The position numbers were made by a program, and so were the translations under genes. The notes beneath the pieces were generated by a model that was not told where the DNA came from, ran no database searches, and saw only the letters and a program-made list of their open reading frames with translations. A stretch of 64,000 nt of DNA from NCBI RefSeq assembly GCF_018873765.1, contig NC_057926.1, positions 47,793,043 through 47,857,042 of the forward strand, read 5' to 3'. Positions within the stretch are counted from its first letter, which is position 1. Each line of letters opens with the position of its first letter. The DNA is from Telopea speciosissima. Taxonomy: Eukaryota > Streptophyta > Magnoliopsida > Proteales > Proteaceae. Shown here in pieces: positions 34,563 through 46,014 of the stretch.

Positions 34563-35335
34563 GGAAAATTATCTCCTCCAGTTTGCTGATCGGTCCAGTT
34601 CCCCAGTTCCTCTAATAGGGGGATGATGGATCCCATTTGGGCAGAGTGTGTAAGAAATCTGAACAAAAAGAAGAAGACAGAAAGATGGCCTGAGTCGAAC
34701 GAAATCGTTCTGTCCTTAAGACAGTATTTGCACCCTCCTAATCCTGCAAAGGATTGCAGCAAACCTACTTCCAAAGATAAATCAGGCAGAGTGTTATTGG
34801 TTGCAGAGACAATAAGACTGTGAAGCTATTAGAGATTTTTTGATATGTGGACCGAGAGAATTCGTGGTCCATTTATAGGCCCACAAGGCTTGTTCGGATG
34901 GGTCACACCCATTGGCTCATATGGCTTGACCTGACAGGTCATGACTATTGGGCTGGGCTCCCTTGGCTGTTCGTGTGGGCTGCGATGATGCGCACGTGTG
35001 AAGTGCAAAGTGCGTCATCAAAGCGTCACATTGCGCCTCATGCACATGCACGCACATGCGTACGAGCTCGGACGGTTACCGTCCTCACTGTCAAGTGCAC
35101 CGTACAATCTCTTCTAGCATTACATGTGATAATAATAACTACTAACTACTAACACATATAAACCCAATGAGCTTTCCTTTCGTAGCCGATGTGGGACTAA
35201 AAGTCCACATCAATATTTTGAAAAATTCCAACAAAGTGTTTGGGCATGGGTAGAGAGATCATTTCAGCCCCCCTTTGTTAGAGGAACTGAGGACCTGGGC
35301 CGGTCAGCCAACTGGAGGTGATAAAGATCCTTAGA
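34563..35335. mobile_element. MITE family I interrupted by a solo LTR
   Basis: The left half ('attatctcctccagtttgct', 'agttcctctaatagggggat') and the right half ('cctttgttagaggaactgag', 'ccaactggaggtgataaaga') are inverted counterparts. They are now about 590 bp apart because an LTR inserted between them. Confidence 0.7.
34649..35233 (-). mobile_element. Solo LTR, 585 bp
   Basis: On the minus strand the unit starts 'tgttggaatttttcaaaata' and ends 'cagatttcttaca', the TG...CA ends of an LTR. It contains 'tagtcccacatcggc', common in plant Copia-type LTRs. The flanking pentamers are 'gagtg' (34644-34648) and 'aagtg' (35234-35238), a 5-bp target duplication with one mismatch. No internal retrotransposon sequence remains, so it is a product of LTR-LTR recombination. 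Confidence 0.75.
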
Positions 35336-35355
35336 GTTTAGACAAATTCTGCTTT

Positions 35356-35545
35356 GGTAACTTGTTTTACTTTTGAGAGCTAAGTTTGAGAAAATTAAAA
35401 TAAAAAACACAAAACTGAACCTTCTAAGTTGTCATACACTCATACCACTTGGTAAGTTGTTTTACTTTTGAAAGCTAAGTTTGAGAAAATTAACAGAAAA
35501 AAAACAAAACTGAACCTTCTAAGTTGTCATACACTCATACCACTT
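35356..35545. repeat. 95-bp tandem duplication
   Basis: The unit beginning 'ggtaacttgttttacttttg' occurs twice (35356-35450 and 35451-35545) with only a few differences. Confidence 0.85.
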
Positions 35546-35799
35546 CAAATTATATTCAAAGAGTGCGTGCAAGAAAAATACACTCATCTAAGGTTATAAA
35601 TGTCTATTTTCGTATTGTACGTAGTTGATAGTATCTCTGTATAGTTTCGGATATCCTTCGCGCACCATCCTAATGCCTCTATCAAGGGATTTTCCCTTCA
35701 CTTTAGGAAAAGTGTCCACAAATTTGTAGTGTATTGGCATGGATTGTGGCAATGTGGTTTACTTTATTTTTTTTATTTTAAGGGATTGGTTTGCGGATC

Positions 35800-35955
35800 A
35801 GGACTGGGAGTCTAGCGCCCAAGGTGTTGTCAGGGGGCATCCAGCGGTTGAATTATACCACACGCATCTCGGAGCATATCTAAGAATGTGTGCGACACAA
35901 TCCAACGACTGACAGGACCTTAGGCATGCTAGACTCCCTGGAGACGAGCTAAATT
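35800..35955. repeat. MITE family C copy
   Basis: Arms 'gggagtctagcgcccaaggt' and 'catgctagactccctggaga' pair. The right end carries the family word 'gagacgagctaaattc'. Confidence 0.65.
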
Positions 35956-36689
35956 CTTGATTTGGTGTTAAGTTGCATGACCATTGTAGGGTAGATGGCT
36001 ACACCAGATGTTAGAAGGAAATAGTACCTTAGCGTTGTAGGAAATCGGAACGAGTCAAACCGGGAAGCGGTCTCTGGGAGAATGGTAGTGAGATCAAACT
36101 CTGACACCCATCAAAATTCAAGTAGTCAAAATCTGTAGATCCTTGTGAAGTTTGAAATTCAAACTATTTGAAATTTCTAAAAACTACACCACCTGAATTA
36201 TTTTACTGTGGGCCTATCCTCAACTTTACTGTGGGACCCATCACCGCGTTGGAGGTGGGAAGGAACCTTCTTTCATTGCCGACTCCAGCGCATTATCATC
36301 CTTTCCGTGTGGGGTTCATTGGATTTCCTAATAAGTTTTTTTTTTGGTAAGGATTTCCTAATAAGTTCAAAAGACAAAAAACTAGAGGAGCACATACATG
36401 TTGCCTAAGGATAATTGGGGTTTGTTTGGAAGCCAAGAGAAAAAATAAAGGGTTAGTTGTTGCTACTGGGTGGAATCTTTCCATTTTAAAGGATAAGAGT
36501 TTGGTGGAGTAGAGAGGAATGCAGTTTCTTAGTCACATGGTGGGCCAATAAGATAAATTTGAACCAATAAATTAGAAGAAGATATAATGTATTTGTCAAT
36601 TTGTTTTCCTTTTTTTTTTAATTATGACACTTATCAAAGAATATTTTATGCAAATTCGACATATTCTCTTAAGAGACTCATGGAAAGAT
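35956..36689. other. Intergenic with one ultra-short insertion
   Basis: No gene recognised. The frames at 36168-36408 are artefacts that read into the poly-T insert. Confidence 0.45.
36338..36350 (-). mobile_element. Ultra-short LINE 3'-end insertion, 13 nt
   Basis: The insert 'ttttttttggtaa' lies between two perfect 17-bp copies of 'ggatttcctaataagtt' (36321-36337 and 36351-36367). This is the cleanest example in the window: the duplication is longer than the insert. Confidence 0.88.
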
Positions 36690-37005
36690 ATATATAGAAA
36701 GGACAAGAAAGATCTTCATATAGCTTTTATTGACAAAAAAATATCCTACGACAAAGTTCCTAGGTAGTTAATCTCGCAAATACTAGAGAAAAGAAGGGTG
36801 TCATATAAATATGTGGACATCACTAAAAATATGTGTGATGATGTAATGACTAGCGTAAGAAATATTGGGCTGGGGGTCAAGGTACTGAGTTTCCAATTAC
36901 AGTTTGATGACACCAAGAATCAACCTTAAGCTGTTATTTGTTTACTTTTATCATGAATGATTTAACTAGAGGCATACAAGATAAAGTTCCTTGGTGTATG
37001 TGTTG
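36690..37005 (+). pseudogene. RTE-type LINE reverse-transcriptase relic
   Basis: From 36711 the frame reads DLHIAFIDKKISYDKVPR, a stop, then LISQILEKRRVSYKYVDITK and NMCDDVMTSVRN. These match the pattern 'AFIDLEKAYDKVPR ... Y(I/V)D(I/L)I(K/R)xMY(D/E)xxxTxVR' of plant RTE-clade reverse transcriptases. A later frame near 36950-37005 reads like 'DLTRGIQDKVPWCM'. Stops and frameshifts make it dead, and no tail or duplication can be seen. Confidence 0.7.
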
Positions 37006-39487
37006 AGCTACTTGACGGAGGATTCTAGTCTAACACTCCAGCATTCTTAGGACAAAGTTTTCCTTCACTGCATGTGAAGGAAAAATACAACCTCAATGGC
37101 TGATAATGTCTGCCTCCTCTATTTATGATTAGATGATAAACTTCCATTGTTACATTACCTTATACCCTATGAACACCATCTGAACCCACTAGTTACCTTT
37201 ACCATGAGTTTAGGAAAACTTGGTCTTTCTTTCTTATGTTTTTTTAAGATACTCACCCTTCAATAGGACCAACTTCTCCATCAATACTACTTCTTGTGAC
37301 TTGGGATGATCTTCCAAGTTTGGTGGCTTAAGTGCTAATCCTAAGGCTATGTTTGGATGCCAAGAAAAGAAAATTAAAAAAAAAAAAAAAATGAATTTGA
37401 AAAGAGAGATGAAAACATAAAACAATCATCGCATCATCTTGACTTTGAAATTTGACTTGGGGCAAAAGCTAAATCTATTGCCACTTGCCTTACCTCCTAC
37501 CTCTTAATTTGGTATTTTTTGTTGCTATTGAAAATTTTAACTTCCAATACATCACTTCACTTTCTTTAGTCAAAAAAAGATGCCGTGTTGGCATTGTAGG
37601 AAATTGATGAAAGAAACACATGAAGTAAAACGTGGCATGGCTAGAAATGATTTTCACATAATTTATCATAAATTGAAGTAATTCCCAAATCAGTTCTATT
37701 ATGATCATTCTTCAAATTTTAGCAATAGTTTTACAATAACCTTAACTGAAATGCTGAGAAAAAACACAAATCTTTTAGCCTTGTAACAAGTATAACCTTC
37801 AATAGACTTGATTGAAGAACAAGGTCCTTGTAACGGATCCAATTAGATTTTTTTTCTTTAAAACAAAAAAAAAAAAAAAAAAACCAAAAAAGTCTTAGGT
37901 TCAAATTGATTATTTCCATGACACGTGTTGAGTGAAAGTAAGTGGTGGTTTCAAATTTTTAAATTGGGTTGATGAGTTCATATTTTTTTTTAATTTTTTT
38001 GTTGTTTTTGGGGACAGTTGGAACTGGGGGACGCGGGGAAAACATCATAATAAACCACCTGATTGGCCAACAGTTGTCCAAAACCATCAACAACCGTTGG
38101 ATCAAATTCAAAACCGTCAAATCAATCACTGACATGACTTATTCTTAAGAAATTAGGATTCCTTGATGACGGAACATTTTGAATTTTCCGTCTATTCAAA
38201 CAGAGAGGACTTTTACTTTTACTTGAAGGAAAAAAAAAAAAGTGGAGAAAACTGTTGAGATGCGTTTTCGATTTCAGAACGAACGCGTTTTGCATATTTC
38301 AGCAGTGAGCTAATCTAATCCTTTGGTCTCTCTCGCTTAGTCGCTTTCTTGATATCTCATGCATTTTTTCTGGTCCTTACTTGTTTCCATGGAATTCAAT
38401 GAACACTTTAAAAAAACATTTCATTTGGAATTTGATTCTTCAATAACTCTTCCCATCTTATGCTTATTTGATTGTTTCTCTACGCAAGTGTTTTTAAAAA
38501 GGATTTAAAAAGGGTAGAGGCTGAGTACGCTAGCACTGTGTCTAGGCTAAGTCTGTATCTCTCCCACTTAGGGATTGAGAAATTAGTATCGGTATTGGCA
38601 GAGATTGATATTAATCTAGACTGGTTGGTAACAGTTTGGATTTATCAATATTATCTTTACTTTCATTTAAAATTGGGGTTTTTTTTTTAAACAATTTTAC
38701 TCTTAGTATGATATCGATACTTACTCGATCCACAACCAGCCAAGCGATACTGATACCTCATTCCATGCTCCCACTCCTTATGGAAATAGGCCCATCTCAC
38801 ATTCTTTATCGATTTTGATTCAATTCTAATCTGATTCATCTTAAAATTTGCTAAGAATTGTTACAAAATTGGTCGGACTTGGTTGGACTCGGTAGGCGAA
38901 AAACCAAGATTAATCAGAATCAGCTTCAATTGAATTCGGGTCAATTCGGCCGATTATATGTTAATTTTGATGTCAGCTTTTAAAAATCACAATATATTTT
39001 TTCCCCTAAGTTAGAATAAGTTGTGGGCATGAGAAATTCCTCCACATGTTGGTGGTTGGAAGCTTTCTCCAAACAAATTATTAAGTCTTATAGCCAATTT
39101 TACTAAACCGGGCTTGGCCATAGTGGCCCTATTATTTCATGAATTGCACGACCCAATCCGGTCCAATTAGCAGCCCAACGCTTGTAATAGAGGCCCAAAC
39201 GTATACTTCTTATGTACAAGGACCTGTCAATGAATGGGTCCCACCTTGTCATGGTTTGGGGTGTCCACATCATTCATTCCACGTGGCTAAAAGAGAAAGG
39301 TTAATTTCTTATATGCTAAGAAATAGCTTTATAGCAACATCAATAGCTTTCCCTTGCAAGCATTGCTTATAAGTTATAAGTGAAACAGATGGCAATGGAT
39401 TTGGTCCAACCGTAATCACCACAAGTGAATCCCTAACCACAAAACTTCTGAAGGAAGCAAGTTAATGGTGGAAGCAACTAACAATAA
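37006..39487. other. Intergenic, no gene seen
   Basis: AT-rich. Family H fragments lie at about 37040-37085; degenerate 'gtatcggtattgg'-type words at 38580-38960. Open frames are short and biased (Phe/Lys-rich). Nothing supports a gene. Confidence 0.45.
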
Positions 39488-39635
39488 GGGCAACAGAAAA
39501 ATGGAAAAGAATCTCTAAACTGCCAGGGCAGCTACACTAGCTCTTCTCTATTTTTCTCTATATGATATCATTTTGCCGCATCTCATTGGTGTGTTTCTCT
39601 ATGCCGTTTGCTCCAGAAACCCTCTCCTTTACAAA
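39488..39635. repeat. MITE-like repeat (family E)
   Basis: Shares 'aatctctaaactgcc', 'tatgatatcattttg' and 'tctctatgccg' with 40876-41038. Confidence 0.55.
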
Positions 39636-40694
39636 AATTATGTACACATGGATGTACCCAACACCACAGAGCTTCAGAAAAGACACCCTATGTAAGAGCT
39701 TATTCTGGGCCAGTTTATGGGCTCACAACTCGAAGTGGTGAGCCAGCCCAAACACCCCTTATAGCCCGAAGTATCATGGTCAAATATGGCATTTCTAATG
39801 TGAGCCCATGATGACTCACGTATATGGTAACTAATTCACCTCCCCATCTTAACCAAGTCCGGATCAACTACCCGTATGTGTACGCTTCACATATTGATTA
39901 GGTGATGATATAGGGCAAATGTCATCACCACCGTACATGAAGCATACATGTACGGGTAGGTGATCCACTTAGTAATCCCATCACTTCTTTCCCATGTTTG
40001 CTGGGAGAAAGTCTCATATGGTATTTTGAGGTGGAGTTAAAGGATGGCACACATGGCCTCTGCTGTGCCGCCAGATGTGCACCGCTGCCCCGTCAGTATT
40101 GCAGAGGTTCCTAGTCCAATTAAAGATCGTGAAGATGAGGGGAAACTACTATGTGATGGACCCTTTGAAGGCAGTAGAGATGAGATAGTTCAAGATGACA
40201 CAATTTATTTTGTGCCATCCTTGGCTCAACCCTTACTAGAGAATTTGAGGATATTAAGCTCTAGATCAATGATCTTCTCACAGATCAGAAGAACAAGAAA
40301 ATGTAGAAAAACCCCCATTGTATATATTTTGGTTCATTCAAGCAAAATTCCATAAGGCCTAGATATCAAAACTAGGGATAGAAATGCCTCCCATTTAGCA
40401 TATGATGGGCGTATAAATATACCAAAATTTGGGTCAAGCCTGCTGCCAGGCTCATTTACCTATAATGGAGCATTATCAGTGGTTTGGGCTCAAATCAAGA
40501 TGCACAAAAGCTAACTATGGCTTGGTTCAAGGCTCAAAATGACCAAGCTTCCAAGCCCATAATGAAGCCCAATTAACTTGCACAAGCAGCCAGTTACCAG
40601 CCCAAACATCATTTCTAAAGCTGTGTGCCTTTATGGACTTTCTTAGGCTGAGGAGATAAGAATCTTTGTCCTTGCAGACTTGCTATTTTTTTAT
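39636..40694. other. Intergenic; partial family F copy at 40044-40115
   Basis: The 103-codon frame at 40044-40355 begins inside the family F sequence ('atggcacacatggcctctgc') and shows no domain. 39860-39965 holds inverted words around 'acccgtatgtgtacg' and 'catgtacgggtag', another small hairpin. Confidence 0.45.
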
Positions 40695-40873
40695 GGGAAG
40701 CAGTTTTCTATGCGGGAGTGTGGCCTACGTTAGCACTCCCACTCCCATGTGTCTATCTTTCTCATCCTCAAAACAAAAGGGCAGAAGTTTCTTTTCATAT
40801 AGGGAGGAAAGAGAGAGAGAGACTCATGAGAGTGCTGGTGTAGGCCACACTCCAAGATAGAGATCTTTTTCCC
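40695..40873. repeat. Hairpin MITE (family A)
   Basis: Starts 'gggaagcagttttctatgcg' and ends 'gatctttttccc'. The inner arms 'ggagtgtggcctacgttagc' and 'gctggtgtaggccacactcc' pair. Confidence 0.7.
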
Positions 40874-40875
40874 TA

Positions 40876-41038
40876 GGGAAAAGTTTCTCTAAGCCGCTAG
40901 GGTAGGGTACACTAGCATCCTTGCGTCTATCTTCTCTCCTTCAAACATGAAATGATGTCGCTGCCCTCCCATATACAATATCATTTTGACACAGCTCATT
41001 GGTGTGCTCCTCTATGCCGCTTATTCAGTGACCCTTCT
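40876..41038. repeat. MITE-like repeat (family E), next to family A
   Basis: Starts 'gggaaaagtttctctaagcc', ends about 'gccgcttattcagtgaccc'. It lies 3 bp from the preceding MITE, so one probably inserted next to or into the other. Confidence 0.55.
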
Positions 41039-41043
41039 TCTTG

Positions 41044-41075
<32 letters not shown>

Positions 41076-41793
41076 AATTGATGTGTAATTGGTTAGCAAA
41101 TATTGTTGTGTTAGCCGCAAATGGATCTTACAATCTTTTTTGGATGAAGGGCTAAAAGAATGATGAATGCCAGCAACTTTTGTGCATTGCGAAAGGAAAA
41201 GACACACAATTTTCTTAATTTTGATTAAAACACAAAAAGTAAATAAAAAACAAAAGAAAAACATAATAAGTCAGAAGTAGTGATAAGTCTATGTCTCTCT
41301 CTCTCTCTCTCTCTCTTGTTGTCTTTTATTTTTTATTTTTTTTTCCTTTCTTGGATTCCAATACACTAAGGAGGTATGTAGTAAGACTTAGAAGATCTAC
41401 TAAGCTCCCATGTACTTTATTTGCTTGTACTCTAAGTAGGATTAAAGTATACAAATAAATTAAATGTGCTTTCCTCAACCTAAAAAAATAAGAGTAAGCA
41501 TGGATTAGGGTAATACCTTAATAAAGGAAATAAGAGCAAGCATGGATTAGGGTAACTTGAAAGCTAAAAAAGCCATACTTTGTGTACACTTAAAACCACT
41601 TGACATAAAAACCCACCTCACACTTATAGTCTTATGCTTCGATCAATAACTTAATAATCCTAAATTTTCAAAATCTATTGTTGCGTCAATCACCAATTGA
41701 TGCTTTAGATTTCAAGGGTAAGGGTACAATCTTTCAAATGTTTTTTTTTTTACTTTGTTCTTGTCTACAATAAATGACCTTAATTAATTAAAG
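41039..41793. other. Intergenic with a long poly-T
   Basis: A T run of nearly 30 lies at about 41045-41069. A near-perfect direct repeat 'aagcatggattagggtaa' occurs at about 41497 and 41538. No gene. Confidence 0.45.
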
Positions 41794-41938
41794 GGCTGAT
41801 GTTCTCTATGCTATAGCGTAGGCTGTGCCCAGACACATGGGCTGGGTATTGCTGCCATTCAAGGGGACAGGGTGGTCATTTTGCCCATCCTCATGTGTCT
41901 GGGCGCAGTCTGCGCCCCCGGCACAGAGAACATTTGAT
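41794..41938. mobile_element. Hairpin MITE (family B) with target duplication
   Basis: Starts 'gggctgatgttctctatgc', ends 'ggcacagagaacatttgatc'. The inner arms 'tgcccagacacatggg' and 'cctcatgtgtctgggcgc' pair. 'ttaattaaa' occurs on both sides, a probable 9-bp duplication in AT-rich DNA. Confidence 0.7.
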
Positions 41939-42392
41939 CTTAATTAAATTAACAAGAATTTAAGTCACATTAAAGAGTAATAGATAAATCGAAAGATGGT
42001 AACATTCATTGCAATCTACTTGCAAGTTATCATAATATAAAACTCCACTAATTATACGCATAATATTTTTATTTTGCTAATGGTCGGCAATGTATGTATG
42101 TATGTATTGATGATGATAAATAAATAAAATTACAATAACGGCAACAACCTTTAGCTGCTACTTAAAACAAACATTCAGGGACTTTTAGGTCCTATCAAAA
42201 TCTGTAGTGTGGTCGACCCAAAATATAAGCATAATAGAAGTTATGAAGACCAAAATGATATTGGATATGCTTTAGACTCTTCCTCACTGTAGGTACCATG
42301 ATTCTGAATTGATTCATGAAGACCAATTTATATTGGTCAATTCACTCGAGCTGATTCTTATTTTTGAAACCATGCAAAGACTATGTACGGAT

Positions 42393-42612
42393 TAAAATCC
42401 TTTGCAATTCTTTCATCTAGCAATGTCTTGCAGTTCGGAACTGAGAGCTCGACACGTGGAAGATGCTTCATCCAATGGTGCGAGCTTGATTGACCCCATT
42501 TTTTTTTTTTTTTTTTTTCCTTTCTTCTCAACTTTGGCACCATTGGATGTCGCATCTTCCATGTGTCGAACTCTTAGGCCTGAACTATAAGGACACTGCA
42601 GAGGATTTTTTT
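42393..42612. repeat. Hairpin MITE (family G)
   Basis: The left arm ('aaaatcctttgcaattc', 'gagctcgacacgtggaagat', 'catccaatggtgc') pairs with the right arm ('ggcaccattggatg', 'atcttccatgtgtcgaactc', 'ctgcagaggatttttt'), around a T run. Confidence 0.7.
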
Positions 42613-43555
42613 AGAACTAGCAGACTTAGCAACTAACTTTACCAATTAACAGTACTTTTAAATGTTTCGATGATGACAACCTCCTCTCTATGTTCTTCAG
42701 AACACTACCATATAAGGCAGTTTTAGAGAAGTCTGTAATCCTCCCGAAGGATAACTTTGTAAATACCTCTTTTTCTTAATTTATATGTCTTTGGGAAACC
42801 TCACGTAAGAGAAACTGAAGTTGACACGCAAAACCACTAATTCTTGCAAGTTTTGTAATGTCACGAGACGATAATGCCATAATGGATGGTGACATTGAGT
42901 ATAGTTAATTAGTTTCCATGGAACAATATTGCCAGTTGGTGTTGTTGGACATTGTGTCCATTAAATTTAAATAAATTATTTAATTTAATTAATTTTTGTT
43001 TTTATTTTTATGGATGATTGTGTGTAAAGAAGTATGACGGGGTTCGCAACTAAGGTTAGAGTTGAACTTTTTGTTGGTATGGTTGTCGCATTGTGTGTTC
43101 ATAATAATAGAAATTCTAAACATAAATGTAGGTATATATTAGTGTGTGTATCAAACTCGATCATTTGAGGACCCTGCATGGTTTACTATCGAATATATTT
43201 TGTGAGAATAAGAATTCTCCGGAAAAAATCTTAAGCTCTCCCTCTCTCTCTCTCCAAATGTTGGGTGTTGTCATCTCAAGGGAGGGTTCCGCTGCCTTCT
43301 TAGTCCATCAAATATTGAGCTATGAACTGTTTGAGGTGTTTTGCTTGCAACACTAAAAGGTAAACCTAAACCCAATTTTGATGTTTGATTCGAATACCTC
43401 ATATTGCGTGAGATTCAATCCGTCACTCTGAATTAAAAAATTTTGATTTGAAGCCAAGACCGCCTACATGGTATAGACCTTGTAGGAAATCATACCACCA
43501 CTTATTCTTGTACGTCTCTCAATAATTGTAAGTTCCAAATCACATATAACACCAT
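42613..43555. other. Intergenic, no gene seen
   Basis: AT-rich. The 70-codon frame at 43144-43356 has no domain I recognise. Confidence 0.45.
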
Positions 43556-43960
43556 ACAATAACAACATCATAGCCATATCCCAACTTAATTGGGTCGGTT
43601 ACATGGATCTTAAAAGAGACATAAGCAAAACAAAAAAGGAAATAAAAGAGATGGGGGCAAAAACATCGAGAGAAACTCTAGGGAATCTACCGTAGCTACG
43701 AACCGCTTCCTAACAACCCGAGATTCTGCTCTAGGTCTTGAAATGGAGTGTGAAACAGACATTCTGCTCTAAGTGTCAAAACTCTAGGGCATCTACCATT
43801 GCTACGAACCTTTTCTGAAAAACCCGACATTCTACTCTAGGTCTCGAAACGGAATATGAAACAAAGGGCAACATCACATCATCAAAGTCCAGCTAAAAGG
43901 GATCGATCGCATGAATCTTTGATCTCAATCAACTATATTTGAGGTTATACTAAAAACAAG
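43556..43960 (-). repeat. RTE-type LINE 3' end relic
   Basis: 'aacatcatagccatatccca' followed by 'acttaattgggtcggttaca' is the reverse complement of the familiar 3' terminus of plant RTE elements ('...cc(a/g)ac(c)caa(c/t)t..ttgggat..ggct(a/t)tgatg'). The repeated block 'acgaacc(g/t)(c/t)tt(c/t)ct' with 'cattctgctctag' is present twice. No protein remains. Confidence 0.6.
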
Positions 43961-44014
43961 GCTTAAGCAGTGTCACATCATCAAGAGCGTAAGCAAAATC
44001 ACATACATCATTAT

Positions 44015-46004
44015 GGATCCACATCCTCTACTTCCTCTAGTGGTACTTCCATCCTACTTCCCTAGCTTGTCATTGTGCCACCTGGTTTTATAAAGATCCA
44101 ACGGCTGTGAAAGAATGAATTTAAAAAATTTTGAATTTCATCTGAGCCATGTCTGAACCAACTTAAACCCCAACTCAGTCAAACCAATCCAACCGGTTCT
44201 TAACCATCAAACCGAACCACCAAGTGGTTTTCAAAACCCTATCTTAAATCCATTTTGTTCAAACCCTTCTTCCCAAACGAAGAAGGAACCGTCGTTCGTG
44301 CTCTCTTTTGCCATGAACATCAAACCGGCTGAGAGATCGCAAAGTTCAGGGAGACGTTTCAAAGCCCTTCTTCTCCTACCACTATGGCACCGTCTCAGTA
44401 CATTCAAAGCCATTCTTCTCCTCTTCAAGCTCTGTAGAGCATCTTCCATGAACCAAGCTGGGTGAGTGCGCAGAGTTCGGCCAACGTTTCCTCTTCTTCT
44501 TCCGAAAAATCAGAGTTCAAGGAGACGTTTCAAAGCCCTTCTTCTCCTACCACTATGGCACCGTCTCATTCAAAGTCATTCTTCTCGTCTTCAAGCTTTG
44601 TAGAGCATCTTCCATGAACCAAGCAATAGAAATATAAAGTTTAGAAAAAAAAGTTATCTGTACACATTTCAGATGAGAGACATCAGCCAGCCAATTTCGA
44701 AGATCAGAATACCACAATGCAAACTACATACTGCTTTTTAAGTTCATATGGGATTTAGACTCAATCACAGAACAAATTTCCTGCTCATTTAACAAAAACT
44801 TAAAAAGTGGAATTGGTGTAAGATTTACTACTAGAAATCCAAATTGAGCAATGCTCAAAGGTGGGGAAGCTCACTGATTGTACGATATCCAACAATATAA
44901 CAATAATAGATCTCTTCTAGTCCAAAAAGAGGGAGAAAAAAAACCACTTTCCCTCCACTTGACCTTTCAATTGCAGAACTCAAAGAACTGAACACCTTGG
45001 GATAACTCTCTTCTGCAAGCTAAACCAGAGAATTTTTGGGTTCCTCATAATTTTTGCCAATTCCCAAACCATTATTTTTTTTCACAAAGAAATCCATATG
45101 GCTCATAATCTTCTTTTCAAACTGTCATAAACCAAGGATACCTCCTAAATGCCACGAGAATCTTATTCTCAGAAAAGCCCCACCTTCAATATGCCTTCAA
45201 TTTCTGCTTCCATGTCGATTTGTTCATTATTGCAAACCCATAGAGAGCAATAATGCAAACCCAAGTATTTTGAAGGGTCGAAACCCATTTACTGAATATC
45301 CTTAAGTATCTGTTTGAACCGGCCATTTTTATATGTCTTCGTTCTGGGATAGCAAGTTAGTGAAGTCACAATATTTGACCCAGGTAGGCAGGTACTCCAT
45401 TTTTTCTCAAGATTGCGATATTTTGAGCCACATTCTGTATATTATGATTGATAGTTTTGTTTTCTAAGCTGATGAACAAAACCTTTCCATCTTCGGTGAA
45501 TCCGTGGTTTCTGAAGAGGGTAATAACCAAGTCTCGTCCAGTTCCCTCAGCCCCACTTCCCTCCCACGGTTCTGCAACTTCGTCTTAGGGCTTTGGCTTT
45601 CCCATCGAAATGAACTGGGGATCTGAAATGGAGATGGGTATAGTTTGATAGGGCTTGCAACAACGTTAGATAGCTCTGCTCCTCTTCCTCGTCCAGTTCC
45701 CTCCGCCCCACATCCCTTCCCTCTCACGGTTCTGCAACTAGATTTTAGGGCTTTGGCTTTCTGATCGATTTGAAATGGGGATTTGAAATGAATATGGGTT
45801 TAGTTTGATAGGGTATGGTTCGGTTAGGAATAGATCGGTCGGGTTGGGTTGTTTATGGTGGTTCAAACATGGCTCAGGTAAAATTCAAAATTTTTTGAAT
45901 TCATTCTTTTATGGCCATTAGATCTTTATAAAACGAGATGGCATGCTGGCAAACCAAAAAAATAGGATGGAAGTACCACTAGAGGAAATAGAGGATGTGG
46001 ATCC
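44015..46004. mobile_element. MULE-type element, 2.0 kb, non-autonomous
   Basis: Arms of about 150 bp: the left starts 'ggatccacatcctctacttc' and the right ends 'aatagaggatgtggatcc'. They remain alignable through 'agtggtacttccatcct', 'tttataaagatc' and 'gaatttaaaaaattttgaat'. It is flanked by 'acatcattat' (44005-44014) and 'acatcactat' (46005-46014), a 10-bp duplication with one mismatch. The interior has an internal direct repeat (about 44340-44460 and 44515-44630) and a second pair ('gttctgcaact', 'tagggctttggctttc') at about 45570 and 45730. No transposase; no captured gene recognised. Confidence 0.8.
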
Positions 46005-46014
46005 ACATCACTAT

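Noticed and set aside
40044-40355. 103-codon frame
   Set aside because: Starts within a MITE family F fragment and shows no domain.
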